64,000 nt of DNA from Sinonovacula constricta. Lineage: Eukaryota; Mollusca; Bivalvia; Cardiida; Solecurtidae. Positions 63,204-64,000 of this stretch are shown here, piece by piece. Each line of letters starts with the position of its first letter. Within the stretch, counting starts at the first letter, position 1. The position numbers and the translations under genes are program-made. The stretch is taken from assembly GCA_007844125.1 (NCBI GenBank), contig CM017571.1, positions 4,305,771 to 4,369,770 on the forward strand. Reading direction: 5' to 3'. Below the pieces are notes generated by a model, which worked only from the letters and a program-made list of their open reading frames with translations, did no database searches and was not told the origin of the DNA.

Positions 63204-63932
63204 TTAAATAAATATCTCATTCATAAAACTTCTTTTGGTGTTAATTAGGTCTACTATTGTCTCTAGAGTTTTCTGCTGAGTCTGCTGAACTGACAACGAT
63301 TGTTCAGCAAGAACTAGACGACGCTCTTCGATCTCTAGCCTTCTTTCTTCAATGACCAGGCGACGTCTTTCCAAAATTAATCTTTCTTCTTCTAGCCCAA
63401 TCAGTTTCTCTTTATCTGAATCAATAAAGTGCAAACTATCTTGTTTAATTAGTTTTCATGTATTGGCATGAGGAATATAAACATATTGAATCTGTAGACT
63501 GTACTTTTTAAATGAATCATCAAGCATTGCTGAGTTAATTGTGATAATTATTCAGTTATTTTTGCAAAGAAAATCAAAATTTTGATTCTGGTAAATATGC
63601 CATTATTATTTTGCTTTGTTTGATATGTGTATGAAGTCAAAAAACTATTGAGTGAGTTTTGTTATAAGTCGATAAATATGTTTAAATTTGCAGTTAGTTT
63701 TTTATGAATGCAAATCAGATAATGGGTTAATAACCAGTACATTACAATTGATTTTACTACTTGTATAAAACAGTGTTTAAATATATAAGTTGGTAGTTTT
63801 TTCTTTTATAAGGTTTATATAAACATTGGTAAAAGTGTTTATTGCACCAATAAATACCTGAGTCTAATTTATCCTGGCGTCGTTTCTTTGTCTTGGGTTG
63901 TTCTTGTGAATCATGCAGGTTTTGATGATAAC
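63204..63932 (-). CDS. C-terminal exons of the Harbinger partner gene (Myb/SANT-type), partial
   Basis: Two exons are visible on the minus strand. 63932-63858 has acceptor CTAG, donor GTATTT, and reads HDSQEQPKTKKRRQDKLDS. 63439-63204 ends in a stop. The split codon joins as Asp. The second exon encodes a highly regular charged coiled coil (about residues ERLILERRRLVIEERRLEIE), ending MNEIFI. This composition, a basic linker with a possible nuclear signal (KTKKRR) then a coiled coil, is what the second protein of Harbinger elements has after its Myb-like DNA-binding domain. That domain would lie beyond 64000, so the family call rests on context. The partner normally carries the transposase to the nucleus and the DNA ends. 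Confidence 0.65.
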
Positions 63933-64000
63933 CTAGTTATATAAAATCATTTGAAATAAATTTTAAAAATTTAAACAGCACTTATACTATTAATTTCATT

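Larger units (their letters stand above)
57855..64000 (+). mobile_element. PIF/Harbinger DNA transposon, probably autonomous (right end outside window)
   Basis: The left terminus GGGGTGCGTTTCATCATAAA follows a TAA (57852-57854), the 3-bp target typical of PIF/Harbinger. The first 160 bp contain at least five CTTAAG-centred motifs. Inside are a complete five-exon transposase on the plus strand (58025-62184) and the C-terminal exons of a second gene on the minus strand (63204-63932 and beyond), the usual two-gene content of this superfamily. The right inverted repeat and second TAA must lie beyond 64000. Later insertions, a SINE in intron 2 and a MITE between the genes, show that this copy has been resident for some time. 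Confidence 0.88.

Overview
The window looks like nuclear DNA of an animal, most likely a bivalve or related mollusc. It is AT-rich and dominated by microsatellites, minisatellites and transposable elements. It has GT-AG introns and tRNA-derived SINEs, and its LINE 3' ends are of a kind common in molluscs. The species assignment is an inference from repeat style. Only one convincing stand-alone host gene is visible, an intronless class A GPCR at 40482-41540 on the minus strand.

Layout. 0.9-11.6 kb is a run of adjoining tandem arrays: a (TTA)n block, a ~25-bp minisatellite, a 54-bp minisatellite, and a 30-bp minisatellite of about 200 units (3.8-9.8 kb) that decays into a second, diverged 30-bp array (10-11.6 kb). 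11.6-21.9 kb is mostly featureless but holds a ~510-bp MITE (14.4 kb), a decayed SINE (18.2 kb), a CA/CG tract and a truncated LINE 3' end (19.6 kb). 21.9-36.6 kb is a nest of transposons. It contains a decayed Jockey-type LINE and then a decayed CR1/L2-type LINE. That second LINE is split by an LTR element (26795-33928, 4-bp target duplication ATAC), whose 5' LTR is itself split by a 4.07-kb TA-target DNA transposon (27341-31409). A SINE and a second truncated LINE also interrupt the CR1/L2 copy. 36.7-40 kb has a degenerate ~220-bp tandem repeat, a LINE C-terminal fragment and a dead Tc1-like transposase. 44.0-47.0 kb is a dead L1/Tx1-type LINE. 47.9 and 49.7 kb carry a duplicated 71-bp exon-like segment that would encode a transmembrane helix. 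53.9-55.7 kb is a very degenerate tandem array.

57855 to beyond the right edge is an apparently intact PIF/Harbinger transposon. It has a TAA flank, a left terminus with CTTAAG-containing repeats, a five-exon transposase with all splice phases compatible and all DDE residues present (340 aa), and, in convergent orientation, the last exons of a second gene of the kind expected for the Myb-like partner protein. A tRNA-derived SINE sits in transposase intron 2 and a MITE between the two genes.

No prokaryotic features, CRISPR arrays or genuine tRNA/rRNA genes were seen. The most interesting points are the open-frame 30-bp array whose two main variable positions are silent in one frame, the three-level nested insertion with exact junctions, the LTR element with a retroviral-type tRNA-Pro primer site but no gag-pol, the probable autonomous Harbinger, and the duplicated transmembrane exon.
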